A DNA stretch of 64,000 bases from Nostocoides sp. GTDB lineage: Bacteria; Actinomycetota; Actinomycetes; Actinomycetales; Dermatophilaceae. The notes under the pieces were generated by a model that did not search any database, was not told where the DNA came from, and was given only the letters and a program-made list of their open reading frames with translations. A program made the position numbers and the translations under genes. Of this stretch, positions 41,981-50,593 are shown one piece after another. How positions within the stretch are numbered: the stretch's first letter is position 1; every line of letters starts with the position of its first letter. Location: the NCBI GenBank assembly GCA_016716625.1, contig JADJVJ010000001.1, forward strand, positions 1,674,001 to 1,738,000, written 5' to 3'.

Positions 41981-42880
41981 TCAGTCGTTCCAGAGTTCGG
42001 CCAGCCGCGGCGCCGCCGCCCTCCCCTGGACCAGAGCCGTCTCGAACGTGGCGAGCGTGCGGCGCATGTCGAACGGGTTGAGCCCCATGGCGCGTCGCGA
42101 GGGCTTGTCCGGGTGGGCGAGGTATCGGCGGACCTGCGGACCGAGCGCCGCGAGCTGGCGGCCGGGACGGTTCTTGGGCCGCACCGCCACCGGGAACGGC
42201 GCGAGGGTGAGCACTCGTTCGTGACCGGCCGCGAGGTCGATGTTGGCGATGGACCGCATGCCGCCGTCGATGTACCGGCGGCCCTTGATCTGAACGGGCG
42301 GGAAGAACCCCGGCACGGTGCAGCTCGCGGCCACGGCGCGCTCCAGGGGGACGCCGGCGCCGTTGTCGAAGACGACCGAGACCCCGGTGAGCGCGTCGAC
42401 GGCCGTGATGAGCAGACGCTGCTCCGGCCAGGGCTGGTCGTGCAGCGGCCCGGCGACGATGGCGAGCCACTCGGCCTCGGTCATCGTCTTCGCGTGCAAC
42501 GCCGCCCGACCGAGAAGCGCACGACCGGTGCGCGCCTCGGGAGCGACCTGGGCGACGGCGAACCTGGTGGCATCGAGCAGACCCCACCGGCCCATCCCGC
42601 GCAGCGCCGGGGCTTGGGTGATCTCCCGCAGCGACTCTCCATCGTCGCGGCCCAGCCGCAGGTGGGCACCGACGACCGAGCCCGCTGAGGTGCCGATGAC
42701 GGTGTCCGCGGTGCGCACGTCGACCCCGCCCTCGCGCAGCCCGAAGAGGTAGCCGGACTCCCAGGCGATGCCGGTCGCCCCGCCGCCGGCGAGCACCAAG
42801 GCGCGGGGGCGCGGCTGACCCGGGTCGTATGCCGTGAAGCCAGCTTCCAGCCAATCTGAGGGGAGTGTTTGGGTCACCAC
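41981..42880 (-). CDS. Patatin-like phospholipase
   Basis: This 299-residue protein is a bacterial patatin. The oxyanion loop GGGATGIAWESG is at residues 32-43, the nucleophile elbow GTSAGS contains Ser65, and the catalytic Asp205 lies in YIDGGMRS. These form the Ser/Asp dyad typical of patatin phospholipases and lysophospholipases. No signal peptide is visible, so it probably acts in the cytoplasm or is membrane-associated. The GTG start at 42880 has weak GGAG sequence near it; a second GTG follows directly, so the exact start is uncertain by one codon. Confidence 0.9.
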   Translation of the reverse strand: MVTQTLPSDWLEAGFTAYDPGQPRPRALVLAGGGATGIAWESGYLFGLREGGVDVRTADTVIGTSAGSVVGAHLRLGRDDGESLREITQAPALRGMGRWGLLDATRFAVAQVAPEARTGRALLGRAALHAKTMTEAEWLAIVAGPLHDQPWPEQRLLITAVDALTGVSVVFDNGAGVPLERAVAASCTVPGFFPPVQIKGRRYIDGGMRSIANIDLAAGHERVLTLAPFPVAVRPKNRPGRQLAALGPQVRRYLAHPDKPSRRAMGLNPFDMRRTLATFETALVQGRAAAPRLAELWND

Positions 42881-42952
42881 TCCATTGTTACTCGCGAGTT
42901 CTCTGGGTCCTGACCAGATCGGGGGTCGGGCCGGTCACACTCGCGGGAGACT

Positions 42953-43738
42953 TCAGACAGCCCGCTCGCGGCCCGGCCGCAGCACGCCAAGGTTGACCTG
43001 GACGAGCCGCTCGTCGCTCAGGCGGACCTGCGCAAGGGTGGCGCCGACGAACTCGACCGAGCCCTCATGGAGCTCTCCGGTGGACGAGGTGAGTGAGACC
43101 AGATCGCCGAGCCGGGGACGCCATATGGGTTCCGGCCCCGAGGGCTCCGGCAGCGCCTCCCGGGGCTGCCGAGCGGAGGGCGGCTGCGCGGAGGGCGGCT
43201 GTGCGGAGGGCGATGGGTCCGGGAGCTGGCGTGGCCGCCCTGCGGTGAGTCGGGCGAACTCGGCGAGGTAGGCATCGCTCATCGCCACCACCCGGCCGCG
43301 GTAGGTCCAGGTCACCAGGTGATCGCGGTTGAACGTCGGGCAGCACTTGGCGCACGAGACGACCCGGCGGGGGCGACGGTGGCGCACGACCTCGTGGCCG
43401 CGGGCGCAGGTCCCCCGCCAGTCCCCCTGGACCCTCGGCGTCGACGGGTCGAGGCAGCGCGTACCGGTGGAGCCGATGCGCTGCGCGGTGGCCCGCCAGA
43501 GCGCGTCGTGGCCGTGCTGCGGTCCGACGAGCGCGTGCGCAATCTCGTGGAGGATGGTGTCGCGGACCTCGGCCTCGCTGTGCAACCGGGTCAACGGACG
43601 GCTCAGGGTGATCGTGCGACTCCCGAAGTGGCACGCACCGGCCCGGGTCTTGGCCCGGTCGAGCGAGACCCGCCAACCGGTGAGCCCGTGTTCGCGCAGC
43701 AGTGCCCTCGCAAGACCGAGCGCCGCCATGACGTCCAT
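42953..43738 (-). CDS. SprT-like zinc metalloprotease domain protein
   Basis: This 261-residue protein has the SprT-like zinc site HEIAHAL at residues 64-70 followed by a nearby His (GPQHGHDALW), and a zinc-ribbon-like part with paired Cys (SCAKCCPTF and CARGH). SprT/Spartan relatives remove DNA-protein crosslinks in eukaryotes; the bacterial role is not known. The C-terminus adds a Pro/Ser/Gln-rich linker and a final beta-rich segment. ATG at 43738 is preceded by TAGGCT and 6 nt, a leaderless pattern, and the gene is divergent from the ADP-ribosylglycohydrolase. Confidence 0.82.
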   Translation of the reverse strand: MDVMAALGLARALLREHGLTGWRVSLDRAKTRAGACHFGSRTITLSRPLTRLHSEAEVRDTILHEIAHALVGPQHGHDALWRATAQRIGSTGTRCLDPSTPRVQGDWRGTCARGHEVVRHRRPRRVVSCAKCCPTFNRDHLVTWTYRGRVVAMSDAYLAEFARLTAGRPRQLPDPSPSAQPPSAQPPSARQPREALPEPSGPEPIWRPRLGDLVSLTSSTGELHEGSVEFVGATLAQVRLSDERLVQVNLGVLRPGRERAV

Positions 43739-43787
43739 AGAGGGAGCCTAGAGGGCACCGCTGACGGCGACGGCATACGCTCGAGGG

Positions 43788-44813
43788 GTGAGTCTGGAGG
43801 TCGACTTGCTCGATCGAGCGCGCGGCGTCCTGGTCGGGCAGGCGGTCGGGGACGCGCTCGGCGTGCCGTACGAGTTCGGGTGCCGGGCGCTCGATCCGGT
43901 GCCGGCGATGCTCGGGGGCGGCCTCGGGGGTTTCGCGCCCGGGCAGTGGAGTGATGACACCGCGATGGCGCTCTGTATCGCCGAGGTCGCCGCGACCGGG
44001 ACCGACCTCGCCGCTCCGGCCGCTCTGGATGCGATCGCGCTGGGCTTCGAACTCTGGTTCAGCAGCGAACCGCCCGATGTCGGCGTGCAGACGCGATCTG
44101 TCCTCGTGGACGCCGCGGGGCGTGCGGGGAGCCCCGCGCAGCGGCTCGGCTCGGCGGCACGGGCACTGCATGAGCGAACCGGGCGGACCGCCGGCAACGG
44201 CTCACTCATGCGGACAGCGGTCGTCGCCCTTCCTGGGCTCTGCGGACCGGCAGCGCCCACCGGCGAAGCCGCCGTCGTGGCCGCGGCCCGCGCAGTGAGC
44301 GACCTCACCCACGCCGACCCACTCGCCGCGGACGCCTGTGCCCTGTGGAGCGTGGCGGTGCGGCGTGCAGTGCTCGGCGCCGCTGCAGCCCATGACCTCC
44401 CTGGGCTGTTCGACTGCTCGGTGGTCCCGCAGGCGCGCCGGGGCCAGTGGGAGGGGCGGCTGCAGGGGGCGCTCGCGGCGCAACACCCGAGCGATTTCCC
44501 CGACAACGGGTATGTCGTGACCGCTCTGCAGGCCTGCGTGTGCGCGCTGGCCCGGGCGCCCCGGCGTGAAGGCTCCGGGTTCTTCGTCGACGCGGTGACC
44601 TTGGCCGTGCATGCCGGACACGACACGGACTCGGTCGCCGCCATCACCGGTGCCCTGGCGGGGGCGCTCGTCGGGCGATCGGCGATCCCGCTCGAGTGGG
44701 CCAGCGCCGTTCACGGTTGGCCGGGGCTGCGGGCTGCCGACCTCGATCGGCTCACCGTGAACACGCTCGGTGGTGGGTTGTTGGGGTCGGGACCCCAACA
44801 ACCCGCCACCTAG
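43788..44813 (+). CDS. ADP-ribosylglycohydrolase family protein
   Basis: This 341-residue protein removes ADP-ribose from proteins or small molecules by analogy with the family (DraG/ARH). The Mg-binding motifs are clear: WSDDTAMAL near residue 50 and GHDTDSVAAITGALAGA near residue 285. The latter Asp residues coordinate the two metal ions in the family. No DraT or other ADP-ribosyltransferase was seen in the window, so the substrate is unknown. GTG at 43788 is preceded by TACGCT and 6 nt, a leaderless start. Confidence 0.9.
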   Translation: MSLEVDLLDRARGVLVGQAVGDALGVPYEFGCRALDPVPAMLGGGLGGFAPGQWSDDTAMALCIAEVAATGTDLAAPAALDAIALGFELWFSSEPPDVGVQTRSVLVDAAGRAGSPAQRLGSAARALHERTGRTAGNGSLMRTAVVALPGLCGPAAPTGEAAVVAAARAVSDLTHADPLAADACALWSVAVRRAVLGAAAAHDLPGLFDCSVVPQARRGQWEGRLQGALAAQHPSDFPDNGYVVTALQACVCALARAPRREGSGFFVDAVTLAVHAGHDTDSVAAITGALAGALVGRSAIPLEWASAVHGWPGLRAADLDRLTVNTLGGGLLGSGPQQPAT

Positions 44814-45011
44814 GCAACACGCAGCGAGCTCGAGGCCCCAGAACTCACGACGTCACCATCCTGCATCGCGACACCTCGCTCGCTCAGGCTCGGATGACGC
44901 GGCTGCGCCCGCGACTCCGCCTCCCGACGTGGCGGTCATGCACGCTGCGGCGAGCCGCCCGGAGTACACGTGACAGGCTGTGCGCAAAGGCGGCGAACCT
45001 AGGGAGTGATC
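44814..45011. other. Intergenic region before the methyltransferase gene
   Basis: This 198-bp stretch shows no gene. It ends with the AGGGAG ribosome binding site of the methyltransferase at about 45001-45006. I see no clear promoter or hairpin. Confidence 0.5.
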
Positions 45012-45710
45012 GTGACCGACAGCGACTACGACGACTTCGCCGAGGCGTACGCACGGCAGAACGAGACCGGGCTCTTCAACGCCTACTACGAGAAGCCGGC
45101 CATGCTCGGGCTTGCCGGGGACGTGGCTGGACGACGGATTCTCGACGCAGGGTGCGGGTCCGGGCCGACCATGGCCAAGCTAGGTGAGGCCGGCGCTGAG
45201 GTGGCTGGCTTCGACCGAAGCACCGGCATGATTGGGTTTGCGCGAGAACGGTTGGGGCAGGAGGCCGACCTCCGTGTCGCGGACCTGGCCGACGCGTTGC
45301 CGTACGGGGACGCCGAATTTGACGACGTCATCGCCTCCCTCGTCCTCCACTACCTTGAGGATTGGTCCGGACCGCTGGCCGAGCTTCGCCGAGTCCTCAA
45401 GACGGGCGGCCGTTTGCTGGTCTCGGTCAACCATCCAGTGATCTTCCCTGTCGTGTACCCGGACTCTGACTACTTCGCTGTCACGAAGTACACCGAGGAC
45501 TACGACTTCGCTGGCCACAAGGTCTGGCTGACCTTCTTTCACCGCCCATTGCACACGATGACGGACTCGTTCACCGCTGCTGGCTTTCGAGTTGCAGCCA
45601 TTAGCGAGCCGCCACCCGCAGCGGACACGCCGCCCGAACTCCTCCCTGATGGCCTGGAGCCAGATAAGTCGTTCCTGTGCTTCCTGTTCTTCGTGCTTGA
45701 GGCTGTCTAA
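45012..45710 (+). CDS. Class I SAM-dependent methyltransferase
   Basis: This 232-residue protein has the SAM-binding motif I RILDAGCGSGPT near residue 43, the motif II acidic residue (GFDRSTGMIG), and a post-I segment EFDDVIASLVLHYLEDW. It fits a UbiE/small-molecule methyltransferase but the substrate cannot be read from sequence. GTG at 45012 has GGAG about 6 bp upstream. Codon use is visibly less GC-rich than neighbours, with many third-position T and A bases, so recent acquisition is possible. Confidence 0.85.
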   Translation: MTDSDYDDFAEAYARQNETGLFNAYYEKPAMLGLAGDVAGRRILDAGCGSGPTMAKLGEAGAEVAGFDRSTGMIGFARERLGQEADLRVADLADALPYGDAEFDDVIASLVLHYLEDWSGPLAELRRVLKTGGRLLVSVNHPVIFPVVYPDSDYFAVTKYTEDYDFAGHKVWLTFFHRPLHTMTDSFTAAGFRVAAISEPPPAADTPPELLPDGLEPDKSFLCFLFFVLEAV

Positions 45711-45838
45711 CCGTCATGATGTGGTCACGCCGCGTACCAATATGGCGGCCTCTTCGCTCCGTTCTCTCAGCAGCGCGAACTCGGCTTGCTGGTCCGCAGA
45801 GCGGCCCCAACGTTGGATCCGGTGAATATGGATCGCTT

Positions 45839-48800
45839 TCAGCTGCAGCCGGAGGTGCTGCCGCAGCCCTCGCAGACGTAGCAGGAACCGGCCGGACGCA
45901 TCTTCGTCCCGCAGGTCATGCACATCGGGGCATCGGCGGCCTTGGTGTCACCGAAGCGGGCGAGCAGGTCCGCCGAGGAGTGGATGTCCCCGGAGACCTC
46001 CCGGGCCGACGCGGCGCCGGCACCGGAGTGGATCTGCGAGGCGTCCAAGCGGACCGACTCCGCCTGCGGCTCCGCGGACGGAGCACCCCCCGCAGGGCTC
46101 GCGGCGGAGGCCGCAGCCGGCGCGGACTGCTTGGGCTCGGCGGCCTTCTTCGGTGCCTGGGCCCCGATGCCCTGGGCGAAGGACTCGATCTCGTCCTCCA
46201 GTGCCTCGGCGTCAGACTCGTCGACCTCGGGTGCGGCATACGAACCGGTCTCGAGCTGGCGGGCCCGCTCGGTGGCGGTGTGGATGCCGTAGTAGGAGCG
46301 GGTGTCGAAGTCGAGGTAATCCAGGGCCAGCCGACGGAAGACGTAGTCCATGAGCGACTGCGCCATCCGCACATCCGGGTCGTCGGTCATCCCGGCGGGC
46401 TCGAAGCGCATGTTGGTGAACTTCTCGACGAAGGTCTCCAGCGGCACGCCATATTGCAGCGCCACCGAGGTGACGATCGAGAACGCGTCCATGACCCCGG
46501 CCAGGGTCGAGCCCTGCTTGCCGAACTTGAGGAACACCTCACCGAGGCGACCGTCGTCGTAGGTGCCGGCGGTGAGGTAGCCCTCCGCGCCACCGACGGT
46601 GAACGAGGTGGTCTGGGAGATCCGGCGCTTGGGCAGGCGCTCGCGGGTCGGCTTGTAGACGACCTTCTCCACGACGTTCGGGGCAGCCTCGGCCGCCGCC
46701 TTGTCCGCGGCAGCGTCCTTGGCCGTCGACCCACCATCGGAGAGCGGCTGGCCGACCTTGCAGTTGTCGCGGTACACCGCGAGCGCCTTCAGGCCAAGCT
46801 TCCACCCCTGGACGTAGACGTCCTGGATCTCCTCGACGGTCGCGGTCTCGGGGAGGTTGACGGTCTTGGAGATCGCCCCGGAAAGGAACGGCTGCACCGC
46901 GGCCATCATCCGCACGTGACCCATCGGGGAGATGGCGCGTGCGCCCATGGCGGTGTCGAAGACCTCATAGTGCTCGCTCTTCAGGCCGGGGGCGTCGATG
47001 ACGTGACCCTTGTCGGCGATGTACTCGACGATGGCCTCGACGGTCTCCTCGGTGTAGCCGAGTTTGCGCAGGGCCCGCGGGATGGTCAGGTTGACGATCT
47101 GCATGGAGCCGCCACCGACGAGCTTCTTGAACTTCACCAGCGAGAAGTCCGGCTCGATGCCGGTGGTGTCGCAGTCCATCATGAAACCGATGGTCCCGGT
47201 CGGGGCGAGCACGGAGGCCTGGGCGTTGCGGTAGCCGTTGCGCTCACCGAGCTTGACCACCTCGTCCCACGCCTTGGTGGCCACCCGGTGAATGTCCTTG
47301 TCCATCGTGGTCATCGTGCGGATGGCGTCATTGGCAGCGGCGTGCTTGCGCATGACCCGCTTGTGCGCATCGGCGTTGCGGGCGTACCCGACATACGGAC
47401 CGACGACCCCGGCGAGCTCTGCCGAACGCCGGTAGGCGGCACCGGTGAGCAGCGAGGTGATCGTCGCCGCGATGGCCCGGCCACCCTCGGAGTCATACCC
47501 GTGGCCGGTGGCCATGAGCAGGGCGCCGAGGTTGGCGTAGCCGATGCCGAGCTGACGGTAGTCCCGGGTGGTGTCCCCGATGGACTCGGTCGGGAAGTCC
47601 GCGAAGCAGATCGAAATGTCCATCGCGGTGATGACGAGCTCGACGACCGCGGCGAAGGTGACCGCGTCGAAGGAGTCGTCCTCGCGCAGGAACTTCAGCA
47701 GGTTGAGCGAAGCCAGGTTGCACGAGGAGTTGTCCAGGCTCATGTACTCCGAGCACGGGTTGGACGCGGTGATCCGGCCGGTCTCGGGGTTGGTGTGCCA
47801 GTCGTTGATGATGTCGTCGTACTGGATGCCGGGGTCGGCGCACTCCCACGCGGCCGCCGAGATCTTGCCCATGAGCTCGCGGGCGTCGACGGTCTCGATG
47901 ACCGAACCGTCCTTGCGGGCGCGCAACGCGAAGGCGGCGCCGTCCTCGACGGCCCGCATGAACTCGTCGTTGACCCGCACCGAGTTGTTCGCGTTCTGGT
48001 ACTGGACCGAGACGATGTCCTTGCCGCCGAGGTCCATGTCGAAGCCGGCGTCGCGCAGGGCCCGGATCTTGTCCTCCTCGCGGGCCTTGGTCTCGATGAA
48101 CTCCTCGATGTCGGGGTGGTCGACGTCGAGCACGACCATCTTCGCCGCGCGGCGGGTCGCCCCACCGGACTTGATGGTGCCGGCGGAGGCGTCGGCACCG
48201 CGCATGAAGGAGACCGGACCGGAGGCGGTGCCCCCGGAGCTCAGCAGCTCCTTGCTCGAACGGATCCTCGAGAGGTTAAGACCGGCACCGGAGCCGCCCT
48301 TGAAGATGAAACCCTCCTCCTTGTACCAGTTGAGGATGGAGTCCATGGAGTCGTCGACCGAGAGGATGAAGCACGCGCTGACCTGCTGCGGGCTCTTGGT
48401 GCCGACGTTGAACCACACCGGGGAGTTGAACGAGAACACCTGGTGGAGCAGGGCGTAGGTCAGCTCGTGCTCGAAGATCTCGGCGTCGGCGTCGCTGCCG
48501 AAGTACCCGTGGTCCTTACCGGCCTTGACGTAGGTCAGCACGACCCGATCGATGAGTTGACGCAGGCTGGTCTCCCGCTCCGGCGTGCCGACCGCACCGC
48601 GGAAGTATTTCGTCGTGACGATCGTGCTCGCGTTGACGCTCCAGAACTCGGGGAAGTCCACCCCACGCTGGTCGAAGATGGTCTCCCCCGTCTTCCAGTT
48701 TTGCTGGACGACGTCGCGCTTCTCCCAGGTCACCTCGTCGTAGGGGTGGACGCCGGGCGTGGTGTAGATCCGCTCGACAGTCACGCCCTTGCCCCGCGGG

Positions 48801-48841
48801 GTCTTGCGGGCGCCGGTGCGGGAGCTCGTCGTCTCGGTCAT
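45839..48841 (-). CDS. nrdJ: Vitamin B12-dependent ribonucleoside-diphosphate reductase (class II)
   Basis: NrdJ converts ribonucleotides to deoxyribonucleotides with adenosylcobalamin as radical source. This 1000-residue protein has the barrel motifs SACFILSVDDSMDSI, NPCSEYMSLDNSSCNLAS (containing the redox Cys and active-site Asn/Cys/Glu region) and TGTIGFMMDCDTTG. The C-terminal tail carries CMTCGTKM and CYVCEGCGS pairs, likely a zinc/redox tail. ATG at 48841 has GAGAGGG about 8 bp upstream. It lies 106 bp downstream of nrdR and is probably controlled by NrdR boxes ahead of that gene. I saw no cobalamin riboswitch. Confidence 0.95.
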   Translation of the reverse strand: MTETTSSRTGARKTPRGKGVTVERIYTTPGVHPYDEVTWEKRDVVQQNWKTGETIFDQRGVDFPEFWSVNASTIVTTKYFRGAVGTPERETSLRQLIDRVVLTYVKAGKDHGYFGSDADAEIFEHELTYALLHQVFSFNSPVWFNVGTKSPQQVSACFILSVDDSMDSILNWYKEEGFIFKGGSGAGLNLSRIRSSKELLSSGGTASGPVSFMRGADASAGTIKSGGATRRAAKMVVLDVDHPDIEEFIETKAREEDKIRALRDAGFDMDLGGKDIVSVQYQNANNSVRVNDEFMRAVEDGAAFALRARKDGSVIETVDARELMGKISAAAWECADPGIQYDDIINDWHTNPETGRITASNPCSEYMSLDNSSCNLASLNLLKFLREDDSFDAVTFAAVVELVITAMDISICFADFPTESIGDTTRDYRQLGIGYANLGALLMATGHGYDSEGGRAIAATITSLLTGAAYRRSAELAGVVGPYVGYARNADAHKRVMRKHAAANDAIRTMTTMDKDIHRVATKAWDEVVKLGERNGYRNAQASVLAPTGTIGFMMDCDTTGIEPDFSLVKFKKLVGGGSMQIVNLTIPRALRKLGYTEETVEAIVEYIADKGHVIDAPGLKSEHYEVFDTAMGARAISPMGHVRMMAAVQPFLSGAISKTVNLPETATVEEIQDVYVQGWKLGLKALAVYRDNCKVGQPLSDGGSTAKDAAADKAAAEAAPNVVEKVVYKPTRERLPKRRISQTTSFTVGGAEGYLTAGTYDDGRLGEVFLKFGKQGSTLAGVMDAFSIVTSVALQYGVPLETFVEKFTNMRFEPAGMTDDPDVRMAQSLMDYVFRRLALDYLDFDTRSYYGIHTATERARQLETGSYAAPEVDESDAEALEDEIESFAQGIGAQAPKKAAEPKQSAPAAASAASPAGGAPSAEPQAESVRLDASQIHSGAGAASAREVSGDIHSSADLLARFGDTKAADAPMCMTCGTKMRPAGSCYVCEGCGSTSGCS

Positions 48842-48932
48842 GTGGTTTCCCTCTCTCGGTCCGGCCCTCTCGCCGGGTGTGGTCGGTGCTCTCGGTCCGT
48901 GGTGCGCCGGCGCGTCCGGGTGGACGCTGGCG

Positions 48933-48972
48933 CGGTATGCCGGCCAGCTAGTGACGCGTGGCCGGCATACCG
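48933..48972 (-). repeat. 14-bp perfect inverted repeat at the end of nrdR
   Basis: Arms at 48933-48946 and 48959-48972 form a 14-bp stem with a 12-nt loop, and the nrdR stop codon sits in the loop. Each arm contains GTATGCCGG, the overrepresented motif described in the findings. There is no T-tract, so it is more likely an mRNA stability or processing hairpin between nrdR and nrdJ than a simple terminator. Confidence 0.75.
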
Positions 48973-49466
48973 GGTTCATGGGGCGCCCCGGTGATGGGTG
49001 CGCGGGATGGGTCGCTGCTTGAGCGCTCGGCGCGCAGCAGCAGGATCGCGGCCTCGAAGTCCTCGAGGTTGTCGAAGGCCCGGTAGACGCTGGCGAACCG
49101 CAGGTAGGCGACCTCGTCGAGCTCGCGCAGCGGCTCCAGGACGGCGAGCCCGACCTCGTGGGCGTCGATCTCGGCGCTGCCCTGGGCCCGGACGGTCTCC
49201 TCGACCTGCTGCGCGAGCCGGGCCAGATCGTCCTCGCTCACCGGGCGCCCCTGGCAGGCCTTGCGGACCCCGACGAGGACTTTCGATCGGCTGAACGGCT
49301 CGGAGGTGCCGGACCGCTTGAGGACGCTGAGGCTCGCCGTCTCGATGGTCGTGAACCGGCGGTTGCACTCCGGGCACTGACGCCGCCGGCGAATGCTCAC
49401 GCCGTCGTCGGTGGCGCGCGAGTCGATGACCCGCGAGTCGGCGTGACGGCAGAACGGGCAGTGCAT
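48948..49466 (-). CDS. nrdR: Transcriptional repressor NrdR
   Basis: NrdR represses ribonucleotide reductase genes in response to ATP/dATP. This 172-residue protein has an N-terminal zinc ribbon (Cys3, Cys6, Cys31, Cys34: MHCPFC and CPEC) and an ATP-cone domain (VLKRSGTSEPFSRSKVLVGV onward). The ATG at 49466 begins the conserved MHCPFC, and the frame upstream of it looks non-coding. The C-terminal 25 residues are extra and low-complexity. It probably starts an operon with nrdJ and represses itself through the paired boxes upstream. Confidence 0.95.
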   Translation of the reverse strand: MHCPFCRHADSRVIDSRATDDGVSIRRRRQCPECNRRFTTIETASLSVLKRSGTSEPFSRSKVLVGVRKACQGRPVSEDDLARLAQQVEETVRAQGSAEIDAHEVGLAVLEPLRELDEVAYLRFASVYRAFDNLEDFEAAILLLRAERSSSDPSRAPITGAPHEPGMPATRH

Positions 49467-49562
49467 TGGGGGCCGACTCCTCTCGCGGGGCGCTGACGAC
49501 TCTCTGGGGATAGCGCGGTGCAGAACCTGGGGACACGGTGTGGGTAACCCGGCACGTTCTGT

Positions 49563-49610
49563 GCACAAGATGTGGATGAACTACATCGGTGTAACCACTA
49601 CATGTAGTGG
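49563..49610 (-). promoter_or_regulatory. Paired NrdR boxes upstream of nrdR-nrdJ
   Basis: A perfect 16-bp palindrome CCACTACATGTAGTGG lies at 49595-49610, and a weaker copy GCACAAGATGTGGATG at 49563-49578. Their centres are 32 bp apart, about three helical turns, as is usual for NrdR box pairs. They lie about 100-145 bp upstream of the nrdR start, fitting autoregulation of the nrdR-nrdJ operon. Confidence 0.8.
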
Positions 49611-50148
49611 CAATCCTGACGTACCGGGGCGGCGAGCGCAAGGGTTGTCGGCATCGAATTACGCCGCTGAGCACGCCCTCGGCGTGTCGCGGGAACCCCC
49701 GGGGGTTGAAACGGCGCCGGACGGTGGCCCCCTCGCACCACCGCCCGGCGCCGGGCTTATGCGTCCCCGCGAGGACTACTCCGAAGGGGTGACGGACTGG
49801 TGGACGAGAGCTGCCGTGAGCGCCCAGTGCCAGTCGGCTGCGCTCGCGCCACTGCGGCCCCCAGCGCCGCAGCCGCACGTCCAGTGCCAGCGTCCGAGGG
49901 CGTCGTGGGTCACCATCGGGTGGTGGGAACGGCGGGTATGCCGTCGACGCAAGGTCCTCATGCATTCCAGGATGCCGACGCCGATGTCGTGATACCCCAG
50001 AACCCCCCGTTGTCGGCCGAAGGACGCCGAGATGCCAGCCATTCGGACGAGGTGGGGGGTGCCGACCACACGACATACGGTGGTCGACACCCCCCCACGG
50101 AGGCGCCTGGAGCCGGGTCGAGGGGCTCCGGACACGATGTGGCCCCGG
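49611..50148. other. Mostly non-coding region between the NrdR boxes and the LysM gene
   Basis: This stretch of about 540 bp holds one doubtful small gene (49776-49961). The remainder shows no recognisable gene, riboswitch or terminator. A GC-rich inverted sequence near 49710-49750 (GGCGCCGGACGG with CCGCCCGGCGCC) may be a hairpin ending an RNA. Confidence 0.45.
49776..49961 (-). CDS. Small hypothetical protein with a W-H-W-T-C-x-C-G motif
   Basis: This 61-residue frame begins MRTLRRRHTRRSHHPM and contains GRWHWTCGCGAGGRS, then a helical end (DWHWALTAALVHQS). Short actinobacterial proteins with a similar Trp-rich C-x-C-G patch exist, but I cannot name a family. No good ribosome binding site is seen for ATG 49961 and an upstream ATG at 50042 is an alternative start. 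The Trp/Cys pattern is hard to explain by chance, yet this remains a low-confidence gene. Confidence 0.38.
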   Translation of the reverse strand: MRTLRRRHTRRSHHPMVTHDALGRWHWTCGCGAGGRSGASAADWHWALTAALVHQSVTPSE

Positions 50149-50496
50149 CTAGGGGGCGGGGATGACCAGCTGTTGGCCCGGGACGATCTGCGAGGAGCTG
50201 AGGTCGTTGGCCACCCGAAGGGCGACGACCGCGCGCTGCACCGACATCCCCGGCAGTTCCCGAACGGCGATCTCGCTGAGGGTCTGACCGGACTCCACCG
50301 TGACGACATGCGAGGCGGGCGCATCGGCCGAGGTCACAGTCATCCCGCCCCAGCCCATCGTGACCACGAGGGCCAACGCCCACAGCCAGCGGCCCCACCG
50401 CGGCAGCCCCGCCCCCTGCGCGGCACCCCCGTCGATGACGACGAGCTGCGGACGGGGTCGCGCCGGCGCCACCGGCTCCCATGCGATCGCGCTCAT
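50149..50496 (-). CDS. LysM-domain membrane protein, probable SOS-induced division suppressor (YneA/Rv2719c-like)
   Basis: This 115-residue protein has a cytoplasmic N-terminus, one membrane helix (about 36-52, WLWALALVVTMGWGG) and an extracytoplasmic LysM domain (HVVTVESGQTLSEIAV to IVPGQQLVIPAP) that should bind peptidoglycan. The layout and the position divergent from lexA match YneA of Bacillus and Rv2719c of Mycobacterium, which slow division during DNA damage. ATG at 50496 has AAGGAGGAG just upstream. A perfect LexA box lies 28 bp before the start, so SOS control is likely. Confidence 0.85.
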   Translation of the reverse strand: MSAIAWEPVAPARPRPQLVVIDGGAAQGAGLPRWGRWLWALALVVTMGWGGMTVTSADAPASHVVTVESGQTLSEIAVRELPGMSVQRAVVALRVANDLSSSQIVPGQQLVIPAP

Positions 50497-50523
50497 GATC
50501 TCCTCCTTGACCTGGTCCGAGCA

Positions 50524-50539
50524 TCGAACCCGTGTTCGA
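50524..50539. promoter_or_regulatory. LexA (SOS) box, LysM-gene side
   Basis: TCGAACCCGTGTTCGA is a perfect 6-4-6 palindrome matching the actinobacterial/Gram-positive SOS box TCGAAC-N4-GTTCGA. It lies 28 bp upstream of the LysM gene start. Confidence 0.88.
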
Positions 50540-50593
50540 CTGGACGTCTGTACGAATGTCTAGCACACCCGTACGACACGCGCAAGAATTTCT

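Noticed and set aside
45714..45923. Small minus-strand gene downstream of nrdJ
   Set aside because: Its first half overlaps the nrdJ end in another frame and no ribosome binding site is visible; mentioned only as a possible remnant.
45716..48994. 1092-codon open frame antisense to nrdJ
   Set aside because: Composition is typical of the complement of a high-GC gene, with no domain or ribosome binding site, and nrdJ is certain.
48842..49000. Cobalamin riboswitch before nrdJ
   Set aside because: I could not find the B12-box core in the nrdR-nrdJ gap or ahead of nrdR.
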